Below, piece after piece: positions 1 through 5,091 of a stretch of DNA of 7,441 nucleotides. The notes beneath the pieces are model-generated. The model searched no databases and was not told the origin of the DNA. It saw only the letters and a list, made by a program, of their open reading frames with translations. This DNA is from JBFWIL01 sp050256015 (lineage in GTDB: Bacteria; Bacteroidota; Bacteroidia; Bacteroidales; Prolixibacteraceae): the NCBI GenBank assembly GCA_050256015.1, contig JBFWIL010000131.1, forward strand, positions 1-7,441, written 5' to 3'. Every line of letters starts with the position of its first letter. Position 1 is the first letter of the stretch. The translations under genes were made by a program, and so were the position numbers.

Positions 1-700
1 GTCCGGGCTTGTAACCGGCACTCTTGATGGCTTCAATGATGCAGTTCAGGGCATCTTCCGTTCCGTCCAGAGCCGGGGCAAAACCACCTTCGTCGCCCAC
101 GGCTGTACTCAGCCCACGCTTGCTCAGCACTTTTTTCAGGCTGTGAAAAACCTCAGCCCCCATCCGCAGACCTTCACGGAATGAAGATGCTCCAATAGGA
201 CGGATCATAAATTCCTGAAAAGCAATCGGAGCGTCGGAGTGCGAACCACCGTTGATGATATTCATCATCGGAACCGGCAGAGTCTTGGCATTCGTTCCGC
301 CAATATAGCGGTATAAAGGCAAGCCCAGCGCATTGGCAGCAGCTTTGGCAACAGCCAGGGAAACGCCAAGAATGGCATTGGCACCCAGCCTGGACTTGGT
401 TTTTGTTCCATCCAGTTCCAGCATTTTCCTGTCAATAGCTACCTGATCGGAAGCATCCATCCCAATAACTTCCTTGGCAATGGTTTCGTTGACATTCTCC
501 ACGGCTTTCAGCACACCTTTTCCCAAATAACGGCCTTTGTCTCCGTCACGCAGTTCAAGCGCTTCATTTTCCCCGGTTGAAGCTCCGGACGGAACGGCAG
601 CCAGGCCAACAGCCCCGCATTCAAGCGTAACTTCAACTTCCACGGTAGGGTTACCACGTGAATCCAGTATTTCCCGACCAACAACGTTATTGATTAACAT
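1..700 (-). CDS. eno: Enolase (phosphopyruvate hydratase), N-terminal 233 residues, runs off the left edge
   Basis: Enolase interconverts 2-phosphoglycerate and phosphoenolpyruvate in glycolysis, in the cytoplasm, using Mg2+. The minus-strand translation starts MLINNVVGREILDSRGNPTV, the conserved enolase N-terminus. It continues with the mobile-loop motif GASTG (residues 39-43), SRLGANAILGVSLA (103-116), the block NGGSHSDAPIAFQEFMI (150-166) holding the conserved His154 and Glu163, and GDEGGFAP (202-209) with the catalytic-site Glu204. About 200 further residues, including the C-terminal barrel Asp/Glu/Lys residues, lie outside the window, so completeness cannot be judged. The ATG at 698-700 is chosen because the motif begins immediately after it and an in-frame stop lies just upstream. 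It is the third gene of a same-strand crcB - DUF190 - eno set; the 168-base gap before it contains a TAnnTTTG-type box, so it may also have its own promoter. Confidence 0.97.
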   Translation of the reverse strand, partial: MLINNVVGREILDSRGNPTVEVEVTLECGAVGLAAVPSGASTGENEALELRDGDKGRYLGKGVLKAVENVNETIAKEVIGMDASDQVAIDRKMLELDGTKTKSRLGANAILGVSLAVAKAAANALGLPLYRYIGGTNAKTLPVPMMNIINGGSHSDAPIAFQEFMIRPIGASSFREGLRMGAEVFHSLKKVLSKRGLSTAVGDEGGFAPALDGTEDALNCIIEAIKSAGYKPG

Positions 701-803
701 GATTATTGATTTTAATTAAACTTATAATATATCTTAAATATCTTAACTTCCGGAACAAGAACTCCTGCCCGGCAGACTTTTTGAACGTTGCTTTAAACAG
801 GCA

Positions 804-811
804 CAAATATA
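804..811 (-). promoter_or_regulatory. Possible Bacteroidota -7 box for eno
   Basis: On the minus strand this reads TATATTTG, a full match to the Bacteroidota TAnnTTTG element, about 104 bases upstream of the enolase ATG. A TTTG lies upstream at 826-829, but the 14-base spacer is shorter than the usual 17 or more, so the -33 assignment is doubtful. The region is A/T-rich, so a chance match is possible. Confidence 0.4.
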
Positions 812-829
812 ATAAATACCGGGGACAAA

Positions 830-841
830 GGCAGATCTGCC
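830..841 (-). terminator. Short palindromic hairpin between the DUF190 gene and eno, weak terminator candidate
   Basis: GGCAGATCTGCC is a perfect 12-base palindrome that can fold with a 4-bp GC-rich stem and a GATC loop, 27 bases after the stop of the DUF190 gene. On the minus strand it is followed only by TTTGTCC, so the T-tract is poor. It may partly separate the crcB-DUF190 transcript from eno or be incidental. Confidence 0.25.
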
Positions 842-868
842 GGAAGGAATATCATAAATTTAACGCAG

Positions 869-1234
869 CTAAAACGAGGTAAACTGATTATACTTGTCTC
901 CGGCCTTATACTCCACGACTTCCACCGGCTGGATCGTAATCAGGGCCCCTTTTTGTGAATGCTTCACCATCTCCTGCACGCGTTCTGAAAACTCACGGAT
1001 CGTTTCTTCCCGGTCAACAAGCTCGACCACTACCGGCAAATGATTGGAAAGGGCAAAAATTTTCATGGTGTGAATGGAATGACTAGCCCCATAAGATAAA
1101 ACACCCCGGTAAACCGTAGCTCCGGCCAGTCCGCACTCCCTGGCCTCCCTTACAATCTCCTCATATAGCGGTGATCCGCCCAGTTTATCCGCCTCAGAGA
1201 TATACACTTTTAACAAACACGCTTTGGCTTTCAT
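869..1234 (-). CDS. DUF190 family protein (PII-like fold), 121 aa
   Basis: The protein matches the DUF190 family in length and motifs: the N-terminal LLKVYISEADKLGGSPLYEEI region (about residues 7-27, a beta strand then a helix), the signature GLAGATVYRGVLSYG (35-49), and LPVVVELVD (66-74). Family members have a small ferredoxin-like fold resembling PII signalling proteins and are frequently encoded beside crcB. A role in fluoride resistance is inferred from that neighbourhood; the biochemical function is not established. Here it lies 81 bases downstream of crcB on the same strand and upstream of eno. The ATG at 1232-1234 is the natural start because the first strand follows directly. No signal peptide or membrane segment is seen, so it is expected in the cytoplasm. 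Confidence 0.9.
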   Translation of the reverse strand: MKAKACLLKVYISEADKLGGSPLYEEIVREARECGLAGATVYRGVLSYGASHSIHTMKIFALSNHLPVVVELVDREETIREFSERVQEMVKHSQKGALITIQPVEVVEYKAGDKYNQFTSF

Positions 1235-1315
1235 CAGTATCCATTAAACACCAGGCAAGATAAACCATTTTTTATAGAATCAGGTAATTTGAAACGGGTT
1301 TTTACAGACAACATT

Positions 1316-1699
1316 TCAATGCCAGATTAGCCTGACCAGAATAATTCCAAAGAAAACAGCAGCCAGTCCGAAAAAAAGATTCAAGAAAATATTACTAAAA
1401 AAATAATACAGATTACGCTCGGCAAGCATCATCAGATTATGATAGGCAAAAGAAGAAAAAGTGGTAAAACCGCCGCAGAAACCTACAGTCAGAAAAATAC
1501 GCCATTCGGGGGGGAGCAAGCTCCCCCGCTCGGCAAGGGCATAGACCAGGCCGATAACCAGACAACCCGCCATATTAGCAGCAAATGTACCCCAGGGAAA
1601 AAGACTGTTAAGCAGCCGTTCACTCAGCAACTGGGTCAGGTAGCGTGCTATACTTCCCAAAAAACCTCCGGCACCGACAAGCAAAATCGTTTTTAGCAT
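1316..1699 (-). CDS. crcB: Fluoride-selective channel CrcB/Fluc, 127 aa
   Basis: CrcB/Fluc proteins are small dual-topology membrane dimers that let fluoride leave the cytoplasm. Family landmarks are present: GAGGFLGSIARY (residues 9-20) with the conserved Arg19, WGTFAANMAGC (36-46) with the pore Asn42, and GFCGGFTTFSSF (73-84) carrying the Phe-box residues Phe78 and Phe81 and the polar track Thr79/Thr80. About four hydrophobic segments cover the chain, and 127 aa is the usual length. The frame stays open upstream to 1822, but that extension overlaps the start of the divergent peptidase gene and adds about 41 unrelated hydrophobic residues. I therefore take the ATG at 1697-1699, which is preceded by GAAAAGAA. 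It is first in the set crcB - DUF190 - eno. The leader from the likely promoter is only about a dozen bases, leaving no room for a fluoride riboswitch. Confidence 0.95.
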   Translation of the reverse strand: MLKTILLVGAGGFLGSIARYLTQLLSERLLNSLFPWGTFAANMAGCLVIGLVYALAERGSLLPPEWRIFLTVGFCGGFTTFSSFAYHNLMMLAERNLYYFFSNIFLNLFFGLAAVFFGIILVRLIWH

Positions 1700-1716
1700 T
1701 TCTTTTCGGATTTGAA

Positions 1717-1724
1717 CAAAAATA
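1717..1724 (-). promoter_or_regulatory. crcB: Possible -7 box for crcB
   Basis: On the minus strand this reads TATTTTTG, matching TAnnTTTG, 18 bases before the crcB ATG. A TTTG occurs upstream at 1739-1742 with a 14-base spacer, short for a -33 element. Its position between the divergent crcB and peptidase genes is right for a promoter, but the region is A-rich. Confidence 0.4.
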
Positions 1725-1769
1725 GATATATTGAGCACCAAAATTATAAATAAATTAAAGACAAGCAGC

Positions 1770-3218
1770 ATGAAGGGTAGCGTAATAAAGATATTGGTAC
1801 TGCTGCTGATGCTCGGATACAAATTATGTGCTTACGGAACAAAACCGGCTGACAGTCTGATATACAGCTGGGCCGGCCGGGAATGTCTGGTAAATGCATC
1901 CGTGGGAGTATACCTGCAGGATGCCTTAACCGGTCAAATCCTGGGATCCTGTCATGCGCAACAAAGCCTGATCCCTGCCTCCACACTTAAGCTGATAACC
2001 ACTGCCGCAGCCCTTGAAATGCTGGGACCCGATTACCGTTTTCAGACCCGGCTGGCTTTTCGCGGTCAACTTAGCAACGATAGTCTGAAGGGGGATCTGA
2101 TCATCATAGGCGGAGGTGATCCGGCGCTGGGATCAATGTTTTTTCGGGATTATTATCTGAATCCTCATTTTTTAAAAGGCTGGACAGACAGTCTGCATCA
2201 ACACAAAATAAGGCATGTCTGCGGACAAATACTGACCGATGCCACGATTTACGATGAGCGAGCCGTTCCCGGCACCTGGATCTGGGAAGATATAGGCAAC
2301 TATTACGGAGCAGGCGTCAGCGGACTTTCGGTTTATGACAACAGCTGTGAAATCCGGCTTCGTTCTCCCGGGGAACAGGGCCGTCCGGTACAGATTATTT
2401 CGGTGAGTCCGGAAGAAACCGGTTTGGAATTCGATAACCGGCTGCGCTCGTCAGAAGACAAGCGCGATCTGGCCTGTGTATACGGCAGTCCGCCGGACCA
2501 CCGCCGGATAATCAGGGGAACCATCCCCCTGGGAAGAAACAGCTTTGTAATACGGGCCTCGGTTCCCGACCCGCCGCAACTGCTGGCCCGGCAGTTGAAG
2601 AACATGCTCGAAGCATCGGGTATTTCCGTAACCGGTTCCACCGGCAGGCTGAACGTTCCCGTTCAAAAAGAAGTGACACTCGCCACAACTTTTTCCCCTC
2701 CCCTTATCAAACTGATCCGCGTAATCAATTACCAAAGCGTTAACCTGTTTGCCGAACACCTTCTAAGACAGCTGGCTTATACCCAAACCGGAAATGGAAG
2801 CCTTGAAGAAGGAATTCGCGTGCTGACGAATTTTTGGGAAAACAGGGGAATAAATACAAGCGGCCTGTTCATCTGCGACGGGAGCGGACTGTCCCGTTTC
2901 AATGCCCTGACGGCAGAACAACTGGTGCAGGTACTGGCATACATGAAAAACAAAAGTCCGCACAGCGAACTTTTTTACAACACCCTGCCTGCTGTTCCAG
3001 ACGGCACGTTGTATTCTTTTGATCAACACCTCTTCCCCCGACACAGTCTTCAGGCCAAAAGCGGCAGCATGACCCGGGTCCGTTGCTATGCCGGGATTCT
3101 GACCACTACCTCAGGACGGCAAATAATATTTGCCGTCCTGCTGAACAACTTTTCCTGCAGTCAGCACCAGGCCATTCTTTCCATTGAAGAACTCCTGGCC
3201 GAACTGCACGGGCTTTAA
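1770..3218 (+). CDS. dacB: D-alanyl-D-alanine carboxypeptidase/endopeptidase, PBP4 type (peptidase family S13), 482 aa
   Basis: S13 enzymes trim or cleave peptidoglycan cross-links in the periplasm. From the ATG at 1770 the protein starts with a basic then hydrophobic signal sequence (residues 1 to about 23, MKGSVIKILVLLLMLG, likely cut near AYG). All three penicillin-binding motifs are present: SxxK as STLK (Ser71 nucleophile, Lys74), SxN as SVN (Ser323-Asn325), and KTG-type KSG (430-432). The family-typical GGGDP (114-118) and DGSGLSR (370-376) are also seen. The insert between SxxK and SxN is long, as expected for S13, and 482 aa is close to E. coli DacB. The frame is open back to a TTG at 1731, but that would precede the signal peptide with 13 polar residues, so the ATG is preferred. 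It is divergent from crcB and ends 24 bases from the convergent DoxX gene. I see no clear promoter box of its own. Confidence 0.95.
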   Translation: MKGSVIKILVLLLMLGYKLCAYGTKPADSLIYSWAGRECLVNASVGVYLQDALTGQILGSCHAQQSLIPASTLKLITTAAALEMLGPDYRFQTRLAFRGQLSNDSLKGDLIIIGGGDPALGSMFFRDYYLNPHFLKGWTDSLHQHKIRHVCGQILTDATIYDERAVPGTWIWEDIGNYYGAGVSGLSVYDNSCEIRLRSPGEQGRPVQIISVSPEETGLEFDNRLRSSEDKRDLACVYGSPPDHRRIIRGTIPLGRNSFVIRASVPDPPQLLARQLKNMLEASGISVTGSTGRLNVPVQKEVTLATTFSPPLIKLIRVINYQSVNLFAEHLLRQLAYTQTGNGSLEEGIRVLTNFWENRGINTSGLFICDGSGLSRFNALTAEQLVQVLAYMKNKSPHSELFYNTLPAVPDGTLYSFDQHLFPRHSLQAKSGSMTRVRCYAGILTTTSGRQIIFAVLLNNFSCSQHQAILSIEELLAELHGL

Positions 3219-3225
3219 GCTTTCA

Positions 3226-3237
3226 GCACAACTGTGC
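3226..3237. terminator. Small hairpin between convergent genes
   Basis: GCACAACTGTGC can form a 4-bp stem with a 4-base loop exactly in the 24-base gap between the stop codons of the peptidase and the DoxX-family gene. It has no T-tract on either side, so it is at best a weak bidirectional terminator. Confidence 0.2.
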
Positions 3238-3242
3238 CGGGC

Positions 3243-3656
3243 TTACGGTTTTCTCCGGATCAGCCGGTCAAGCGAAAAACGGCCTCCGCCAAAGACCATA
3301 ATGATCAAAAAAACCAGCAAATAAAGTACTGCCAGTTCCTTTTTTGCAAAGGGATCCGCACCATGGATCACAAAAACGGCAACAGCCATATTGATCAGAA
3401 GCGGCACGGAAGCCAACCGCGTAAACAGGCCACTGACCAGCAGCACAGAACAAAGACCTTCTGCAAATACCACCAGCAGCAACGAACCCGTAACTCCGAT
3501 TCCCAGCGGATCGGGGAAGGCAATTTCCCCGCCGGCAAACAACAGTTGCAACTTCGGAATTCCGTGTGTCAGCATGCTGGCTCCTATTCCGACACGCAAA
3601 ATCAATAATCCCAAGTCGTTTATTAACGCAATGGTTCCGGTTTTCATCTTAAGCAT
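3243..3656 (-). CDS. DoxX family integral membrane protein, 137 aa
   Basis: The protein has the DoxX pattern of four hydrophobic helices: about residues 10-30 (LINDLGLLILRVGIGASMLTHG), 52-77, 84-99 and 108-123, ending in a basic tail (RLIRRKP). The early LRVGIGASMLTHGIPKL segment and AEGLCSVLLVSGLFTRLA (65-82) are characteristic of the family, and the length is typical. It sits in the inner membrane. DoxX proteins were named for a subunit of an archaeal thiosulfate:quinone oxidoreductase, but most bacterial members have no assigned function and I do not give one here. Start: ATG at 3654-3656; a second ATG three codons later (MKTGTIAL) is equally possible, since neither has a clear ribosome site. 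It lies 124 bases downstream of the nitroreductase-fold gene on the same strand and converges on the S13 peptidase gene. Confidence 0.88.
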   Translation of the reverse strand: MLKMKTGTIALINDLGLLILRVGIGASMLTHGIPKLQLLFAGGEIAFPDPLGIGVTGSLLLVVFAEGLCSVLLVSGLFTRLASVPLLINMAVAVFVIHGADPFAKKELAVLYLLVFLIIMVFGGGRFSLDRLIRRKP

Positions 3657-3700
3657 AACATGAAAGGTTAAAATTTATACATCAAATAAACCAGAAAAAC

Positions 3701-3708
3701 CAAAAATA
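3701..3708 (-). promoter_or_regulatory. Possible -7 box for the DoxX-family gene
   Basis: On the minus strand this reads TATTTTTG, matching TAnnTTTG, 45 bases upstream of the DoxX ATG. No TTTG is found at a standard -33 spacing. It lies in the 124-base gap after the nitroreductase-fold gene, where no good intrinsic terminator is visible, so read-through is also possible. Confidence 0.35.
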
Positions 3709-3780
3709 GTTCTCAGCCACAAACTGATTCTCTGCAAAACCCTCAGGGGAAGCGGTAACAACCGATTATGAACCGGCCAT

Positions 3781-4401
3781 TCACGGTTTCGGATAGCCCA
3801 CTGGCAGATTCAGCATAGGATGTTGCGAAGGAACAAGCGAAAGAATTTGACACAATCTGTCCTTATCCATGCTGGCCCGCGGACGGGTACACAGTCCGGT
3901 TCCCGCACAGAACAATGCTACATTCTGGGAAACAATTCCCGCATCCATGGCGGCCCAGCTAAGCTTCAGCTTTTCGTCACCGGCACGAAAACGGGAAATA
4001 TCAGACACCAGCAGCAAAACCACCGGTGCCTCCTGCCGGCCAAAAACATTACGGTGATCTTCACCCAAAACCGGATTCAACAAATGCTGTGTTGCATCAT
4101 AGAAGAAAATCCCATCTGCTGAAAACAGATAAATATCCACATCCTGAGCATTCATGGCAGAAGGTGCCGTACGCTTGCCCTCCTCCGGGCGGTTAATCCC
4201 ATTTGCTGCCCAGAGTAAATCGGAGAGATCCTGAAGACTAAGTTTTTCCGGAGACCATTCCCTCACGGAAGCTCTGGAGGAAAAGGCCTCCATCACAGAC
4301 AGTCCCCTTTGCCTGTCGGGTTCATTCAGTCTGACAGGCTGCTGGCCCTGCAGAAAACCGACAGGACCAAGCACCAGCATAATAAGACAAAACTGTTTCA
4401 T
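3781..4401 (-). CDS. Exported nitroreductase-family (SagB/ThcOx-like) FMN protein, 206 aa
   Basis: The fold is suggested by the N-terminal FMN-phosphate contact pattern SSRASVREW (residues 41-49: Arg43, Ser45, Arg47). It is followed by LSLQDLSDLLWAANGINR (54-71), the conserved APSAMNAQD stretch (79-87), the helix DAGIVSQNVALFCAGTGLCT (153-172) and a terminal LNLPVGYPK (198-205). This is the layout of short nitroreductase-fold proteins annotated as SagB/ThcOx-type dehydrogenases. The first 20 or so residues (MKQFCLIMLVLGPVGFLQGQ) look like a Sec signal peptide, so the protein is probably exported, which is unusual for an NAD(P)H-dependent flavoenzyme. The substrate is unknown. There is no azoline/bacteriocin maturation partner (cyclodehydratase, precursor peptide) next to it, so a role in peptide modification is not supported. 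It is divergent from the ilv leader and has a good -7 box 37 bases upstream. Confidence 0.85.
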   Translation of the reverse strand: MKQFCLIMLVLGPVGFLQGQQPVRLNEPDRQRGLSVMEAFSSRASVREWSPEKLSLQDLSDLLWAANGINRPEEGKRTAPSAMNAQDVDIYLFSADGIFFYDATQHLLNPVLGEDHRNVFGRQEAPVVLLLVSDISRFRAGDEKLKLSWAAMDAGIVSQNVALFCAGTGLCTRPRASMDKDRLCQILSLVPSQHPMLNLPVGYPKP

Positions 4402-4437
4402 TATTTGTGGTTTTAGGAGTTAAAAAATCAGCACATA

Positions 4438-4445
4438 CAAAGGTA
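4438..4445 (-). promoter_or_regulatory. Probable -7 box for the nitroreductase-fold gene
   Basis: On the minus strand this reads TACCTTTG, a full match to TAnnTTTG, 37 bases upstream of the ATG at 4401, giving a leader of about 30 bases. No TTTG is present at the expected -33 position, so only the -7 element supports it. Confidence 0.5.
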
Positions 4446-4670
4446 TAAAATCAATCTGTACTGATTTCTGTTTACCGATCATTTTATCACCGTTTCATTC
4501 CGAATAAAAGTTCTCCTCTTGTCATAGAGTCCAGGACGGCAGAAATCCCAACAAAAAAATTCCTGAACAGAAGTACTTCTCCCAACCGATTGCAATATAA
4601 ATTCATTGCAAAACAAAGTACCATTATATGAATTCTATAAAAAAATAAGATATTTACTTTCATATTAATT
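4446..4670. other. Divergent intergenic region between the nitroreductase-fold gene and the ilv promoter
   Basis: No coding sequence is seen here. It is A/T-rich toward its right end. It holds a 12-base palindrome AGAAGTACTTCT (4569-4580) and an inverted repeat TTGCAAT-N8-ATTGCAA (4590-4596 and 4605-4611), about 60 bases before the -33 box of the ilv promoter. Either could be a regulator site; neither matches an operator I recognise. Confidence 0.5.
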
Positions 4671-4699
4671 TTTGTTTTCCAAATTAATTCCTACTTTTG
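4671..4699 (+). promoter_or_regulatory. Bacteroidota-type promoter of the ilv leader and operon
   Basis: TTTG at 4671-4674, a 17-base A/T-rich spacer, then TACTTTTG at 4692-4699 match the -33 TTTG / -7 TAnnTTTG pattern of Bacteroidota housekeeping promoters. It is the best promoter match in the window. Transcription should start near 4705, giving about 440 bases of leader RNA before ilvD, enough for both attenuators described below. Confidence 0.75.
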
Positions 4700-4716
4700 C
4701 TTCAGATAAGAACAAC

Positions 4717-4794
4717 ATGAAACGAGCCATGGCAAAAAGGCTTTTGATACACAGACAAATGTTTACCGGCGAGTTCCATGCTTTGGAAATTTAA
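4717..4794 (+). CDS. Short ORF at the start of the ilv leader RNA, 25 aa, function unknown
   Basis: Begins about 12 bases after the likely transcription start, with the A-rich context ATAAGAACAAC before its ATG. It encodes MKRAMAKRLLIHRQMFTGEF followed by HALEI. It is basic at the N-terminus and not strongly enriched in branched-chain residues (three Leu, two Ile), so it does not look like a BCAA-sensing leader peptide. No strong terminator follows it; only a 4-bp AGCC/GGCT pairing lies inside it. It could be an upstream ORF keeping ribosomes on the leader, a decayed leader peptide, or an accidental frame. I cannot decide which from one sequence. Confidence 0.3.
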   Translation: MKRAMAKRLLIHRQMFTGEFHALEI

Positions 4795-4851
4795 TTGAAA
4801 AGTATACATTAATACGAAATTGGCAGTAAGTTGAATTGAAAAAACAAACAC

Positions 4852-4920
4852 ATGAAGCATCTGGCTATCATACCAAACGTGATTATCCTCCTCGTCGTTG
4901 TCATTTCGCAAACGAAGTGA
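4852..4920 (+). CDS. ilv operon leader peptide 1 (22 aa), attenuator control peptide
   Basis: This small ORF encodes MKHLAIIPN followed by VIILLVVVI (codons 10-18, positions 4879-4905) and SQTK, then TGA. Twelve of 22 residues are Ile, Leu or Val (five Ile, four Val, three Leu), nine of them consecutive. That is the hallmark of a leader peptide on which a ribosome stalls when charged Ile/Val/Leu tRNAs are scarce. The start context AAAACAAACAC is A-rich, like other starts here, with no strong Shine-Dalgarno. The stop is 26 bases before a perfect terminator hairpin. The genes downstream, ilvD and ilvB, make the same amino acids. The peptide itself is presumed to have no function beyond being translated. 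Too short for ordinary gene calling. Confidence 0.88.
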   Translation: MKHLAIIPNVIILLVVVISQTK

Positions 4921-4946
4921 GGGTGTTGCATGCAGGTATATCAGAT

Positions 4947-4983
4947 AGCCATTCTCACTTTCAGAGAATGGCTTTTTTCTTTT
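4947..4983 (+). terminator. Intrinsic terminator 1 (attenuator hairpin)
   Basis: AGCCATTCTC (4947-4956) and GAGAATGGCT (4964-4973) form a perfect 10-bp stem around the 7-base loop ACTTTCA. They are followed by T6-C-T4 (4973-4983). It lies between two leader ORFs inside the ilv leader and not at the end of a gene, which marks it as an attenuator. Confidence 0.92.
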
Positions 4984-4995
4984 ATATACATTAAG

Positions 4996-5070
4996 ATGAA
5001 ACAAATTTCGATATATCATCCCGTGGTCCTTCCGGTCGTCCTTATCGGACACTGTCGGAGAGGCTGCTGA
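4996..5070 (+). CDS. ilv operon leader peptide 2 (24 aa), attenuator control peptide
   Basis: The ORF begins 12 bases after the T-tract of terminator 1 and encodes MKQISIYHP, then VVLPVVLI (codons 10-17, positions 5023-5046), then GHCRRGC and TGA. Nine of 24 residues are Val, Leu or Ile, eight of them bunched as a control region interrupted by one Pro. It is richer in Val (four) than in Leu (two) and has two Ile before the run and one at its end, so its sensing bias may differ from leader 1. Its stop lies 21 bases before a second terminator. No strong Shine-Dalgarno is seen; the sequence before the ATG is TATACATTAAG. It is translatable only if RNA polymerase has passed terminator 1. Confidence 0.85.
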   Translation: MKQISIYHPVVLPVVLIGHCRRGC

Positions 5071-5091
5071 TTGTTGAACTAAACGCATTTC

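Larger units (their letters stand above)
4852..4983 (+). promoter_or_regulatory. Transcription attenuator 1 of the ilv operon
   Basis: The unit is leader peptide 1 plus terminator 1 (4947-4983). Competing pairings are visible. Antiterminator option A: TGGCTATCATACC (4862-4874) pairs with GGTAT (4935-4939) and GATAGCCA (4944-4951), 13 bp with a 4-base bulge, taking the 5' arm of the terminator. Option B: GAGGGTG (4919-4925, overlapping the leader stop) pairs with CATTCTC (4950-4956), 7 bp including two G-U. A protector pairing ATCCTC (4885-4890) with GAGGGT (4919-4924), or the 8-bp hairpin TCATTTCG/CGAAGTGA (4901-4908, 4913-4920), would hide region B unless a ribosome sits on the control codons. 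Expected logic: stalling for lack of Ile/Val/Leu favours read-through. The pairings are seen by eye; energies were not computed. Confidence 0.8.

Noticed and set aside
537..719. Plus-strand open frame of 60 codons opposite enolase
   Set aside because: It is a shadow of the enolase N-terminus on the other strand, with no independent support.
967..974. GGAGATGG on the minus strand, similar to the start of the fluoride riboswitch consensus
   Set aside because: It is inside the DUF190 coding sequence and explained by codons for a conserved stretch. The rest of the riboswitch fold is not seen downstream.
1731..1769. TTG-initiated 13-residue extension of the S13 peptidase
   Set aside because: It would put a polar stretch ahead of a standard signal peptide; the ATG at 1770 fits the signal sequence and family length better.
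1700..1822. 41-codon N-terminal extension of crcB
   Set aside because: It overlaps the start of the divergent S13 peptidase gene and removes the intergenic promoter space. CrcB homologues begin at the ATG at 1699.
3234..3663. Plus-strand open frames opposite the DoxX gene
   Set aside because: They have the low-complexity, Gln/Lys/Ser-rich look of antisense shadows, while the minus-strand frame encodes a coherent four-helix DoxX protein.
4725..4746. AGCC...GGCTTTT as a third terminator in the first short ORF
   Set aside because: Only four base pairs form and the T-run is four bases, too weak for an intrinsic terminator.
4702..5088. Minus-strand open frame of 128 codons across the ilv leader
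   Set aside because: It runs antisense through both leader ORFs and terminator 1, has no recognisable domain, and its composition is explained by the attenuator sequence. The plus-strand reading has far stronger structure.
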